Assembly (NCBI GenBank): GCA_038227045.1
Contig: JBBRQD010000001.1
Coordinates: 148,511-212,510 of the forward strand
DNA length: 64,000 nucleotides
Direction: 5' to 3'
DNA from: JANXLS01 sp038227045
GTDB lineage: Bacteria > Planctomycetota > SZUA-567 > H5-PLA8
Every line of letters begins with the position of its first letter. Positions within the stretch are counted from its first letter, which is position 1. The translations under genes were made by a program, and so were the position numbers. The notes under the pieces are model-generated. The model made no database searches. It was not told the origin of the DNA and was given only the letters and a program-made list of their open reading frames with translations. This document shows, piece after piece, positions 26,477 to 34,401 of the stretch.

Positions 26477-28318
26477 TTGAGACCGGCCTTGAAAACATTT
26501 GCGCTCGCCATTTTCCTGGCCGTTCTGGGGTTCTCTTATGCGCTCGCGACGCACTCCGATTCCAGTGGAGATGCGTCTCGCGCTTTGCAACCGCGCCAGG
26601 TTGCGCCGCGCAAAGTAGGTACGCCGTTGCGTTTCACCAACCCCTTTTTACCCGGCGGCGTCGATCCCGCCTATCCGAAGCCGGACGGGGGCAACACCTC
26701 CTCGGATCCGCAAGGTTTCGATCTCGGCGATGCCATCGTCGGATCGGTCGTGACGCGCTATTTGATCGCTGCGGGAGGAGGCCCCCCCTACACTTTTGAG
26801 ACGAAACCGAATTTCGATTTCATCGCGACGAACCCACCGGTTCCGAAACTATTCTTGAATGGAAAAATCAAAGATGCTTTCATTTTCGGGACGGCATTCA
26901 ACTCTTCCGCGCGCTTCGATGCAGTCGTCACCGATTTTGTCGGCACGCAGCGCACCGGCACGTTTCGAATCAATCTCTTCCAATCCGCATCGGCACCCGC
27001 GTTCCGCTTTGCGCAGGACACGCTCCCTCTTGCGCAATTGGGCAATCCGTATTTTACCAACATCGAAACGATTTCGCCGCCCGCAGGACAGGTTATTTAT
27101 TCGGTAAACACGGGCACGGTTCGACTCAATGGATCGCCAACCCTTAATGCAAGTGGCGGCACAAATCTGGAAGACATCGGCCTGACCTTGACCCCCGATG
27201 GACTGCTCTTCGGCCGACCTTCTTTTATTCCCGCGACTGCCGCCAATAATGTCGTTACTATAAATACTATTTCCTTCATCGTTCACGCGACCACCGACAA
27301 AGTAAACTCCGCCTTGTCGCGCAACAATTCAGGTCCGGATCAACTGTTTACGCTGACTGTCGAGAATAACGACCAAGCCACTTCAGAAGTCCTGGCAATA
27401 AACTGCACGCTCAAGGCAGACTCCGCAACGGTCAATAAAGATTCGCTCGTTTACTTCGGCGCATTCGATCCGAAAGGGTTGACCCTGGATTCTCTCGCCG
27501 GGTCGCCCTTCATTCTGCGAATCGGCGACAAGCCTTACTCGGGAAATTTCGATGCGAAGGGAAGAATAAAGTCGTCTGGGTCCGGCAAAACCAACGCATT
27601 GAACGTCACGGTTTCCCCGAAAAACTCGACGATTCAAATCAAGCTTTCCGGGGCCAGTCTCGCTTCCGCAATCAAATCAGCCGGGTCGTCGGTTCCGATC
27701 GTGCTCAATATGGAATTCAAGCACTATCGCACCAGCGATGCAATTCTGATGAGCGATCGCACGGCCAAGACCAAGCATTCGCTGACATACGTCCTCTCCG
27801 GCTCGCGCGGCAAGTCGATGGCCGGCGGTTTGCAGATTTTGAACGCCAACGGGCAGGATAAAAAATTCTTCGACGGCACTCCCGGCGATCCGGGCGTTGA
27901 CGGCACCGCGTGGTTCGTGCGCTGGATTGGCGTGCCGCGTTTCAGCATCGACGCCGGAGCCGCTACCGCTTTGCCCAGGCGCGACGCCGCGGCGGGCAGC
28001 ATGCAGACTGGCACCGTGGACGCGACCATTCGCATAGGCGACGATTCGCTCGGGCCGGTTACCGCGACAATCAACAGCAACCGGCTGCGTTTCAAAGCGA
28101 AGAGCACCGATCCGGGAATTTTCGAATTGATTCTCGACGGCCAGCGCTTCATTCACAGCGTCCAAACCAATCCCCTGAGCGAACTCGATACGGCCATTCC
28201 ACGCGCCATCGATTCAAAGCAACGGACGATTTTCAAGTTCGGCATGGACGTGACCGGATTCAGCGGCGAAACCGGACGGGTCATCGCGCCCAATCAATTT
28301 CTGTGGCTGGCACAATGA
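26477..28318 (+). CDS. Secreted Ig-like-domain protein
   Basis: 613 aa. I chose the TTG at 26477 because TGGAG lies 8 nt upstream and the frame then opens with LRPALKTFALAIFLAVLGF, a signal peptide; no ATG fits. Residues about 85-300 hold two putative-Ig (He_PIG-like) units (GPPYTFETK, PAGQVIYSVNTGT), the kind found in surface or adhesion proteins. The remaining C-terminal 300 residues are beta-rich repeats (VYFGAFDPKGLTLDS, TVDATIRIGDDSLGPV). No catalytic motif. The stop overlaps the MGMT start (ATGA), so they are translationally coupled, an odd partnership. Confidence 0.7.
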   Translation: MRPALKTFALAIFLAVLGFSYALATHSDSSGDASRALQPRQVAPRKVGTPLRFTNPFLPGGVDPAYPKPDGGNTSSDPQGFDLGDAIVGSVVTRYLIAAGGGPPYTFETKPNFDFIATNPPVPKLFLNGKIKDAFIFGTAFNSSARFDAVVTDFVGTQRTGTFRINLFQSASAPAFRFAQDTLPLAQLGNPYFTNIETISPPAGQVIYSVNTGTVRLNGSPTLNASGGTNLEDIGLTLTPDGLLFGRPSFIPATAANNVVTINTISFIVHATTDKVNSALSRNNSGPDQLFTLTVENNDQATSEVLAINCTLKADSATVNKDSLVYFGAFDPKGLTLDSLAGSPFILRIGDKPYSGNFDAKGRIKSSGSGKTNALNVTVSPKNSTIQIKLSGASLASAIKSAGSSVPIVLNMEFKHYRTSDAILMSDRTAKTKHSLTYVLSGSRGKSMAGGLQILNANGQDKKFFDGTPGDPGVDGTAWFVRWIGVPRFSIDAGAATALPRRDAAAGSMQTGTVDATIRIGDDSLGPVTATINSNRLRFKAKSTDPGIFELILDGQRFIHSVQTNPLSELDTAIPRAIDSKQRTIFKFGMDVTGFSGETGRVIAPNQFLWLAQ

Positions 28319-28833
28319 AAAGCACATCGGAAACACTCGCGCGTTTCGATCTGCCCGACGCGCCGGCCGCGTTCCGGTCCGTTGTCTGGGAAGCGGAATT
28401 CTCAGCGCGCGGATTGAAACGATTGTCCTTTGCCGCCAATCCAGGCAAACGCGACGGCATCGAAACCCCGCGACTTGTCACGAAAGTTGACAAACGCTTG
28501 CAAGTGCTCAAACGCAATCTGCTCGACCGCTTCAAAGGTGGGCGGCGTGAATTCGATTGGGACGAATTCGATCTCGACGGCACCGGCGATTTTCATCGCC
28601 GCGTCTGGCGCGCCATGCGCGACATTCCATTCGGCGAGACGGCAACCTACGCGGAAATAGCCTGCGCGGCCGGTTCGCCACTGGCATTTCGCGCCTGCGG
28701 CCAGGCATGCGGCGCAAACCGCATCGTGATCTTCATCCCCTGCCACCGCGTCGTTTCAGCCAGCGGACTCGGCGGATTCGGCTATGGACTCGAATGGAAA
28801 AAGACGTTCCTGGCGATGGAAAAGAGTCGTTGA
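28315..28833 (+). CDS. Methylated-DNA-[protein]-cysteine S-methyltransferase
   Basis: 172 aa. Suicidal repair enzyme that takes methyl or alkyl groups from O6-guanine onto its own cysteine. The acceptor motif is PCHRVV (Cys about residue 143), preceded by the helix-turn-helix-like IPFGETATYAEIACAAG and RACGQACGANRIVIF, and followed by SGLGGFGYGLEWKKTFLAME. The N-terminal half is short and lacks an Ada-type zinc domain. ATG overlaps the upstream stop by 4 nt (ATGA). A REP-like palindrome follows 3 nt after the stop. Residues before PCHRV differ slightly from the usual NP-x-x-x-x-I, but all key residues are present. Confidence 0.92.
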   Translation: MKSTSETLARFDLPDAPAAFRSVVWEAEFSARGLKRLSFAANPGKRDGIETPRLVTKVDKRLQVLKRNLLDRFKGGRREFDWDEFDLDGTGDFHRRVWRAMRDIPFGETATYAEIACAAGSPLAFRACGQACGANRIVIFIPCHRVVSASGLGGFGYGLEWKKTFLAMEKSR

Positions 28834-28836
28834 CCA

Positions 28837-28884
28837 TTGTGGTGCGGGCTTCCAGCCTGCGCAGGCAAGATGCCTGCACCACAA
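28837..28884. repeat. REP-like palindrome, family B copy 1
   Basis: 48-nt imperfect palindrome starting TTGTGGTGCGGGC and ending GCCTGCACCACAA. Its exact reverse complement occurs at 33124-33171 and a shortened variant at 45433-45478. It lies 3 nt after the MGMT stop and 6 nt from the convergent Mrp-family stop. Confidence 0.9.
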
Positions 28885-28890
28885 AGTCGC

Positions 28891-30000
28891 TCAAATAAAC
28901 GAATGCGCCATGCCGCCCGATTCGGCATCCATTCCCGCTGACAACACGTTGATCGAAATCTGCGCGGCGAGCTTTTCCGCGGCGGCCAGGAACGCCTTCG
29001 ACGCTGCGCAATCGGGATGCGAGATAATAATTGGGATTCCCGAATCGCCGCTGATGCTGATCTCCGGATCGAGCGGAATCGCGCCCAAGTACGGCACGCC
29101 CATCTGCTCCGCGGCGAGTTCGCCTCCGCCTTTTGAAAATATATCCAGCCGCGTGCCGGTCACCGGGTCGGTGTAGCCGGACATGTTTTCGATCATGCCG
29201 AGCACCGGCACTTTGACCTGCTTGAACATTGTCCGCGCGCGCACCACGTCCGCGATGGCGACGCGCTGCGGCGTCGTGACCAGCACCGCGCCGGTGAGCG
29301 GGCAATTCTGCGCCAGCGACAGCGCCACGTCGCCCGTGCCCGGCGGCAGATCGACGATCAGATAATCGGCGGCGCTCCAAATGACATCGCGCAAAAACTG
29401 GACGACGATGCCGTCGAGGATCGGGCCGCGCCAGATCATCGCCTGATTGAATTCGACCAGCAGGCCCATGCTCATGACTTCCATGCCGTGCGCAATCATT
29501 GGATAAATTTTGCTGTCGCCAGCGAGTTTCGGTTTTTCGCGCAAGCCCGTCATGATCGGAATCGACGGCCCGTACAAATCGCAATCCAGCAGCGCCGCGC
29601 GCGCCCCCAATCGTTGCAATGCCAGCGCAAGATTCACCGCACACGTCGACTTCCCCACCCCGCCCTTGCCCGCGCCCACCGCGATCACGTGTTTGATTTG
29701 CGGAAGCAGATTGACCGCGTCGGTATTCGAGGGCATGTGCGAACCGCGCACTTTGGCCGTCATATTGATCGCGACCGTATGAACCTCCGGAATCTCCGAG
29801 GCGATGCTGTCGCGGATGTCCTGCTCGATTTTGGCTTTCACCGGACACGCGGGCGTGGTCAACTCGCACGTCAGGCTCAACGCGCCGCCGTCGAAGAGAA
29901 TGTCTTTGATCATCCCCATCGACACGATGGACGACCCCATGTCGGGGTCTTTGACGGCTTCGAGAACTTTTAGCACACGTGCTTCGATGGCTGCGGACAT
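28891..30000 (-). CDS. Mrp/ApbC-family Fe-S carrier ATPase, CxxC-less
   Basis: 369 aa. N-terminal MIP18/DUF59 domain (LEAVKDPDMGSSIVSMGMI, residues 13-31) followed by a P-loop NTPase with deviant Walker A AGKGGVGKSTCAVNLALA (about 109-126), LLDCDLYGPS and LPPGTGDVALSLAQ. This is the standard architecture of Mrp (ApbC), which binds and delivers Fe-S clusters. The usual CPxC pair after ENMS is missing: the segment reads MIENMSGYTDPVTGTRLDIF. The rest of the family pattern, IFSKGGGELAAEQMGVPYLG, is intact. Start MSAAIEARVLKVLEA is typical. Cluster binding by the canonical cysteines is therefore unlikely. Confidence 0.9.
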   Translation of the reverse strand: MSAAIEARVLKVLEAVKDPDMGSSIVSMGMIKDILFDGGALSLTCELTTPACPVKAKIEQDIRDSIASEIPEVHTVAINMTAKVRGSHMPSNTDAVNLLPQIKHVIAVGAGKGGVGKSTCAVNLALALQRLGARAALLDCDLYGPSIPIMTGLREKPKLAGDSKIYPMIAHGMEVMSMGLLVEFNQAMIWRGPILDGIVVQFLRDVIWSAADYLIVDLPPGTGDVALSLAQNCPLTGAVLVTTPQRVAIADVVRARTMFKQVKVPVLGMIENMSGYTDPVTGTRLDIFSKGGGELAAEQMGVPYLGAIPLDPEISISGDSGIPIIISHPDCAASKAFLAAAEKLAAQISINVLSAGMDAESGGMAHSFI

Positions 30001-30044
30001 AGTCGGATTCCATGGTTTCTTTGAAAACAGTGTTCAGTCGCTTT

Positions 30045-30125
30045 CCAGAGCCGCGCACGCAAGTAAGCGGCCGAGAATTTCTCTTCGTGCAAAGTACGGC
30101 CGCTTACTGACGTGCGCGGCTCTGG
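30045..30125. repeat. REP-like palindrome, family A copy 2
   Basis: Left arm CCAGAGCCGCGCACGCAAG, right arm TGACGTGCGCGGCTCTGG, with GTAAGCGGCC and GGCCGCTTAC pairing inside. It lies between the Mrp-family start and the stop codon of the PHP gene, 3 nt from the latter. Confidence 0.88.
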
Positions 30126-30128
30126 CAC

Positions 30129-30983
30129 TCACCTTGTCATCTTCCGCCGTGCGGCTTCCGATTTGAGCGTCGAAAAAACATACCGGTCCACGCCCGCTTC
30201 GCCCACTTGAATGTCGGGCGTCAACGACGGGCCGTGAAAATCGCTTCCGCCGGAAATCGCGCGCTCGTAGCGCCGCGCCAGCCCGGCGTAAAACTTCCGC
30301 AACACCGCCGAATGCGACCGATACAGCGCTTCGATGCCATCCATCCCCCGCTGAAAAAGCGGCGCGATCATTTCGTCGTGCGGCATTCGCCCGGGATGGG
30401 CCAAAATCGACAAACCGCCTGCCGAGCGCACCACCGCGAAGGCGGTCTCCGGCGTCAGTCGGTGTTTAGGCACGTAGCCAATGCAGCCGGGCTGCAAATA
30501 TTTGAGCATCGCTTCGTGCGGCGTGCGCGCATAGCCTCGCTTGACCAGCGCGTCGGCCACATGCGGGCGGCCAATCGAATCGGCAGTCCCTGCCGCCTCT
30601 GTCACGTCGCTTTCCTCAATGTGAACGTTTGCCAGCTTCATTTTTGCGATCATCGAAAGCGCGCGGAAACGGCGGTGCTGCTGCATCTGAAGCAGAAATT
30701 TTTGAAACGCGCTATCCGGCGCAATGTCGATGAACAGCGCCAGCAAATGCAATTCGATGTTGCCTTCATAGATCGTCAATTCGCATCCCGGCACAACCTC
30801 GATGCCGCGCGTCTTCCCATGCGCTATCGCCGCTTCGACTCCGCCCACCGTGTCGTGATCGGTGACGGCCATGGCGCTTATGCCGGATTCGGCGGCGCGG
30901 TCGACCAGTTCCTCGGAAGTCAATTCGCCGTCCGACGCGATAGTATGGAGGTGCAGGTCGGCAAAGATTTCGGCTTGCGGCAT
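30129..30983 (-). CDS. PHP-domain phosphoesterase (YciV/RNase AM-like)
   Basis: 284 aa from the ATG at 30983 (MPQAEIFADLHLHT); a longer frame reaches 31049 but adds residues outside the family. The PHP metal site is clear: DLHLHTIASDGELTSEELV at residues 8-26 and AVTDHDTVGGVEAA at about 38-51, plus a later LAHPGRM and SGGSDFHGPS near the end. YciV/TrpH members are 5'-3' exonucleases for short RNA or 3',5'-nucleotide bisphosphatases. Transcription is leftward, the same direction as the ROK kinase upstream, 100 bp apart. Which activity applies cannot be decided from sequence. Confidence 0.88.
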   Translation of the reverse strand: MPQAEIFADLHLHTIASDGELTSEELVDRAAESGISAMAVTDHDTVGGVEAAIAHGKTRGIEVVPGCELTIYEGNIELHLLALFIDIAPDSAFQKFLLQMQQHRRFRALSMIAKMKLANVHIEESDVTEAAGTADSIGRPHVADALVKRGYARTPHEAMLKYLQPGCIGYVPKHRLTPETAFAVVRSAGGLSILAHPGRMPHDEMIAPLFQRGMDGIEALYRSHSAVLRKFYAGLARRYERAISGGSDFHGPSLTPDIQVGEAGVDRYVFSTLKSEAARRKMTR

Positions 30984-31083
30984 GATGATGGTTCTTTGCT
31001 GAAAATACGATTTTCGTATCCGTTCAACCGTGCGTGTGACAATCGACATTGTACCAAACCCAGCTCGAAGCCGTTAAATAATT

Positions 31084-32076
31084 TCACGGCATGGCGTTCA
31101 ATTTGTCCAAACCCGACGCAACCGCTCCGACGATCGGCGCGCGATCGCCCAGCGCCGCCGGAAGGACTTGAATTTTTCCGCGCATGAATGTCGGAAGAAA
31201 CAGCTCGACGCTTTCGCGCAACGGAACGAAAAGCGCGTCGCCCGCCAACGAGACGCCGCCACCCACGACCACCCGCTCGACATCGAACGCGCACACCATC
31301 GCCGCGATGCCGCGCCCAAGATGCGACAGGCAACGCCGGCGCGTTTCGACGGCCCAGGCTTCACCGGTGGCGGCGGCTTCGAAGACGATCTTCGCGCTCA
31401 GGTTATCCAGCGCACCGAGTCCAACCCGCACCCGTTCCGCGCGCCCTACGCGTTCGATGGCCGGCCCGCTGGCGAGCGCTTCGAGCGCGCCGCGCTTGCC
31501 GGCCGCGTATTGCGGCGCGCCGGGGTCGCCGTCCAATATAATATGTCCAAACTCGCCGGCCATTCCATGCGCCCCGCGCCTCAATTTTCCGTCGAGAATT
31601 ACGCCGCCGCCGATGCCGGTACTGACGGTGAAATACAACATGTCTCGGCAACCGCGCCCTGCGCCAAAACGACATTCGCCGAGCGCCCCTGCGTTGGCAT
31701 CGTTCTCGACGAAAACGAGTCCGCGTTCGAGATCGAATGCGCGCGCCACCGCGCCGATCAAATCCGCACTTTCCCAGCCGGGCACATGCACCGACTGGAT
31801 TCTGCCGTCCGGGCTGACCGGCCCGCCAAATGAAATCGCGGCGCAGCGCGGCATGGCAGAGGTCAATTCTTTCGCGCCCGCGATGAGACGCTCCATCCAG
31901 GCCGGGCCTTGCTCGCTTGATTCGCGCCGAAATGAAGCGAGCGCCTCAAATTCAAATTCTTTACGCGGCGGAACCGTCCCGGTCCCGGTGGCGTTCGTGC
32001 GCGGCACGCGAGCAAATCCGCAGCGCCCCTGGGTGCCGCCAATATCAAACGCGATCACATCAATCAATTCGTCCAT
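31084..32076 (-). CDS. ROK-family sugar kinase, zinc cysteines missing
   Basis: 330 aa from the ATG giving MDELIDVIAFDIGGTQ; in-frame ATGs 3 and 18 nt upstream are possible. ROK proteins phosphorylate glucose or other sugars, or act as repressors; no DNA-binding N-terminus is present, so a kinase is likelier. Visible: phosphate-1 loop AFDIGGTQGRCG, VENDANAGALGE, STGIGGGVILDGKL and GEFGHIILDGD. The structural zinc motif (CxCGxxGCLE) is replaced by PQYAAGKRGALE. Residues 24-33 (ATGTGTVPPR) are encoded by a half-copy of the GGGACCG palindrome seen at 39409-39512, placed in a loop after strand 2. Confidence 0.85.
   Translation of the reverse strand: MDELIDVIAFDIGGTQGRCGFARVPRTNATGTGTVPPRKEFEFEALASFRRESSEQGPAWMERLIAGAKELTSAMPRCAAISFGGPVSPDGRIQSVHVPGWESADLIGAVARAFDLERGLVFVENDANAGALGECRFGAGRGCRDMLYFTVSTGIGGGVILDGKLRRGAHGMAGEFGHIILDGDPGAPQYAAGKRGALEALASGPAIERVGRAERVRVGLGALDNLSAKIVFEAAATGEAWAVETRRRCLSHLGRGIAAMVCAFDVERVVVGGGVSLAGDALFVPLRESVELFLPTFMRGKIQVLPAALGDRAPIVGAVASGLDKLNAMP
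31966..31991. repeat. Intragenic half-copy of the GGGACCG repeat
   Basis: The + strand reads CGGCGGAACCGTCCCGGTCC and onward, matching the arm of the 39409-39512 palindrome (GGCGGGACCGTCTCGGTCCC) at all but about two positions. It lies inside the ROK coding sequence and is translated as ATGTGTVPP. Confidence 0.65.
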
Positions 32077-32257
32077 CATTATTAAAAATTTCATCCATTC
32101 ATTGTGCGCGGCCTGCACGCTTTTGGTTCAATTTCACGCTCCAGAGTGACGATACATATCAAGATAAATTTAGCAAACCGATCCTTTGGTATATCGGCGA
32201 ATTTTTCAAGTTACTGCCCGCGCTTCCGAACGAAGACGTGGGAAAAGGGGGGGCGAA

Positions 32258-33115
32258 ATGAAACGCGACGCGCGAATTGGGCTGGCGGTCGTCTTGGTGC
32301 TCGGACTGGGCGTGACGTTGCTCGTCGGCCGGGCCTTGTACAAACGCGGACCGACCGTTGACGGCGATGGCGAGCAGTTCGCCACCAGAGACACACAGCA
32401 AAGCGACCTTGGCGACACGGATAATCCGGCCAAAGCAACATCGGGAACCACGGGCAGCAATTCACTGCCGACGGCGTCAGGAGCCGTGCCAACGGGCGTG
32501 CAGGGCTTTATTGAAGAGCAGACGAATCCGCTGCCGCCAAAGCAAAATGCCGCCGTTCCGTCCAAGCCAGGCGACCCCATGGAAGAGCAAGACGATACTC
32601 AAGTCCATCCGTTTCACGGCGGCAAAAAGGTCGAATCCGCGCAGACTTCAATCGAGTATCGCTCGTATACCGTGGTAACCGGCGACAGTCCCTGGACTAT
32701 TTCAAGCAAGGTCTTCGGCGACGGAAAATACACGCAGAAGATCGTCGAAGCGAACGATCTGACGTCCAAGAAAATGAAGGTAGGCATGACGCTTCGAATT
32801 CCGGCCATCCCGAACAAGCCGATGATCATGAAGTTGCCGCTCTGTGTCGAATCCGGCGCGGTCCATGCGGCTCATGATGCGACCGCAGCCAAACCGGCGC
32901 CCGCGAACACCACCAGCGAAAATCATACCGGGCCTCATGCGTCGAAACCGGATTCATACAAAATTGAAACGGGCGATACGCTCTCGATCATTGCGAAGAA
33001 ACATTACGGCAGCAACGGTCCGAAAACAATTCAACTGATCGTCGCCGCTAACCACGGTCTCGATCCCGCGAAGCTGAAAGTCGGACAGGAAATCGCGCTT
33101 CCGGCCGTGAAGTAA
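32258..33115 (+). CDS. Membrane-anchored LysM protein (two LysM domains)
   Basis: 285 aa. The ATG at 32258 follows AAAGGGGGGGCGAA. An N-terminal membrane segment (residues 8-26, GLAVVLVLGLGVTLLVGRA) anchors it; a Ser/Thr/Pro/Gln linker spans about 30-130. LysM 1 is at about 132-185 (YTVVTGDSPWTISSKVFG ... MKVGMTLRIP) and LysM 2 at about 230-284 (YKIETGDTLSIIAKKHYG ... LKVGQEIALP). LysM binds peptidoglycan-type glycans, so the protein probably tethers the cell wall to the inner membrane. No catalytic domain is attached. Divergent from the ROK kinase with about 180 bp between them. Family B palindrome and a terminator follow. Confidence 0.87.
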   Translation: MKRDARIGLAVVLVLGLGVTLLVGRALYKRGPTVDGDGEQFATRDTQQSDLGDTDNPAKATSGTTGSNSLPTASGAVPTGVQGFIEEQTNPLPPKQNAAVPSKPGDPMEEQDDTQVHPFHGGKKVESAQTSIEYRSYTVVTGDSPWTISSKVFGDGKYTQKIVEANDLTSKKMKVGMTLRIPAIPNKPMIMKLPLCVESGAVHAAHDATAAKPAPANTTSENHTGPHASKPDSYKIETGDTLSIIAKKHYGSNGPKTIQLIVAANHGLDPAKLKVGQEIALPAVK

Positions 33116-33123
33116 CGACCTCG

Positions 33124-33171
33124 TTGTGGTGCAGGCATCTTGCCTGCGCAGGCTGGAAGCCCGCACCACAA
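33124..33171. repeat. REP-like palindrome, family B copy 2
   Basis: Exact reverse complement of 28837-28884 over all 48 nt. It lies 8 nt after the LysM gene stop codon and just before an intrinsic terminator. Confidence 0.9.
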
Positions 33172-33178
33172 TTTACCG

Positions 33179-33220
33179 GCCCTCGCGTTGATCCGCGAGG
33201 GCTTGATTTTTTGCTGTTTT
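33179..33220 (+). terminator. Intrinsic terminator of the LysM gene
   Basis: Perfect 9-bp stem (GCCCTCGCG / CGCGAGGGC) with a TTGATC loop, followed by TTGATTTTTTGCTGTTTT. This is a textbook rho-independent terminator for rightward transcription, placed 63 nt after the LysM stop codon. Confidence 0.85.
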
Positions 33221-33296
33221 GAACGCCGCGTTGGCGTATCGTGATATCGTGTTTAACGCTGAAAAAAGTTGTTGTGCCACATTGCCGGGAGTGCTT

Positions 33297-34361
33297 GTGC
33301 CCCACACATCTACGAGTGCGCCGTTCCGCATCATCGCTGCGTTGTTCATCGCGGCAGCCGTGATTTTTCTTTCGGGCTGCGATGTGGACGTCCAGCCCTT
33401 GGGCGCGGGCGAAGGGCGGACTCTGGTATACGCCGTCGTCGGACGGCAGGGCGTGCCCAACGGCGGCATCATCTGCTCGCGCATCGGCTGCATCGTGATC
33501 GATCCGCCGCTCAGCCCCGAATTGGGCGACACCGTCAACGCGCAGGCGCTGGCGAAGAGCCGGATTTTCTGGGATTCGTATCATGCCGCAAAAAAAGAAC
33601 GCGCCGCAACTTTGCAGCCACCTGTTCTTTATGTGTTGAACACGACCTTTCGCGCCACGCATTCGTTTGGCAACCAATCGTTTGAAAAGGCCGACATCAT
33701 TTCGACACCAAAAGCAAAAGACCGGCTCATTCGTGACGGCCCAACGATGCGCGAAGAATTGCGCGACCAGTGGAAAGTGCCGGGCCTGGCGCTGCAATAT
33801 CCCGCTGGCGCGACGCTCACCGTCGATGGCACGATGAATATCGAAACGCCGGAAGTGAAAGTGCAGTTCATCTCCATGGGCGATTGCGTTGGCGAGGGGG
33901 ACGCGGTCGTGTACCTGCCTGGACAGAAGATTCTGTTCGCGGGGGATCTCGTCATTCCAAATCACATTCCGTATTTTAAAGGACGCACGCAGACGGTTCG
34001 AAACTGGATCGAGGCGCTGAAGCGGCTCGAGACGTTCGAGATTGACACGCTCATCCCCGGCCACGGCGACGTCGCGCGCAAAGACGCCATTGCAACGCAA
34101 CGAAAGTTTCTCGAAGATTTGGTTGCGGCAGTTGACACTGAAATCAAGAAAGGCGGAAACATCGATCAAGTGGTCAAGGCCGTTTCGCTTGACGCCTATA
34201 AAGGGTGGAGCCACTATTCGGAATGGCTCGCGGGAAACGTGAAACTGGTTTATCGGGAATTGAAGGGTGAACCGCTGCCGCCGAACGAAACGGGGAAAGT
34301 CGAGATCGGAGTCGTGCAGCCGTTGAATCCGGAGCGACCCGATCCGTTTAAGGATAAGTAG
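33297..34361 (+). CDS. MBL-fold lipoprotein with degenerate metal motif
   Basis: 354 aa from a GTG at 33297 (GGGAG 5 nt upstream); the frame extends to 33219. Lipoprotein signal RIIAALFIAAAVIFLSGC with the lipid-modified Cys at residue 28. The metallo-beta-lactamase fold is recognisable: GGIICSRIGCIVIDPP, VVYLPGQKILFAGDLVIPN (metal-bridging Asp kept) and LIPGHGDVARKDAI (His kept). The first metal motif, usually NTHxHxDHxxGN, reads NTTFRATHSFGN, retaining one His of four ligands. It may bind one metal or be non-catalytic. Its direction is convergent with argH, 40 bp apart. Substrate unknown. Confidence 0.8.
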   Translation: MPHTSTSAPFRIIAALFIAAAVIFLSGCDVDVQPLGAGEGRTLVYAVVGRQGVPNGGIICSRIGCIVIDPPLSPELGDTVNAQALAKSRIFWDSYHAAKKERAATLQPPVLYVLNTTFRATHSFGNQSFEKADIISTPKAKDRLIRDGPTMREELRDQWKVPGLALQYPAGATLTVDGTMNIETPEVKVQFISMGDCVGEGDAVVYLPGQKILFAGDLVIPNHIPYFKGRTQTVRNWIEALKRLETFEIDTLIPGHGDVARKDAIATQRKFLEDLVAAVDTEIKKGGNIDQVVKAVSLDAYKGWSHYSEWLAGNVKLVYRELKGEPLPPNETGKVEIGVVQPLNPERPDPFKDK

Positions 34362-34401
34362 GAAAAAGAAACGGACAGACGGGACGCCTGCGGTACGGGG
34401 C

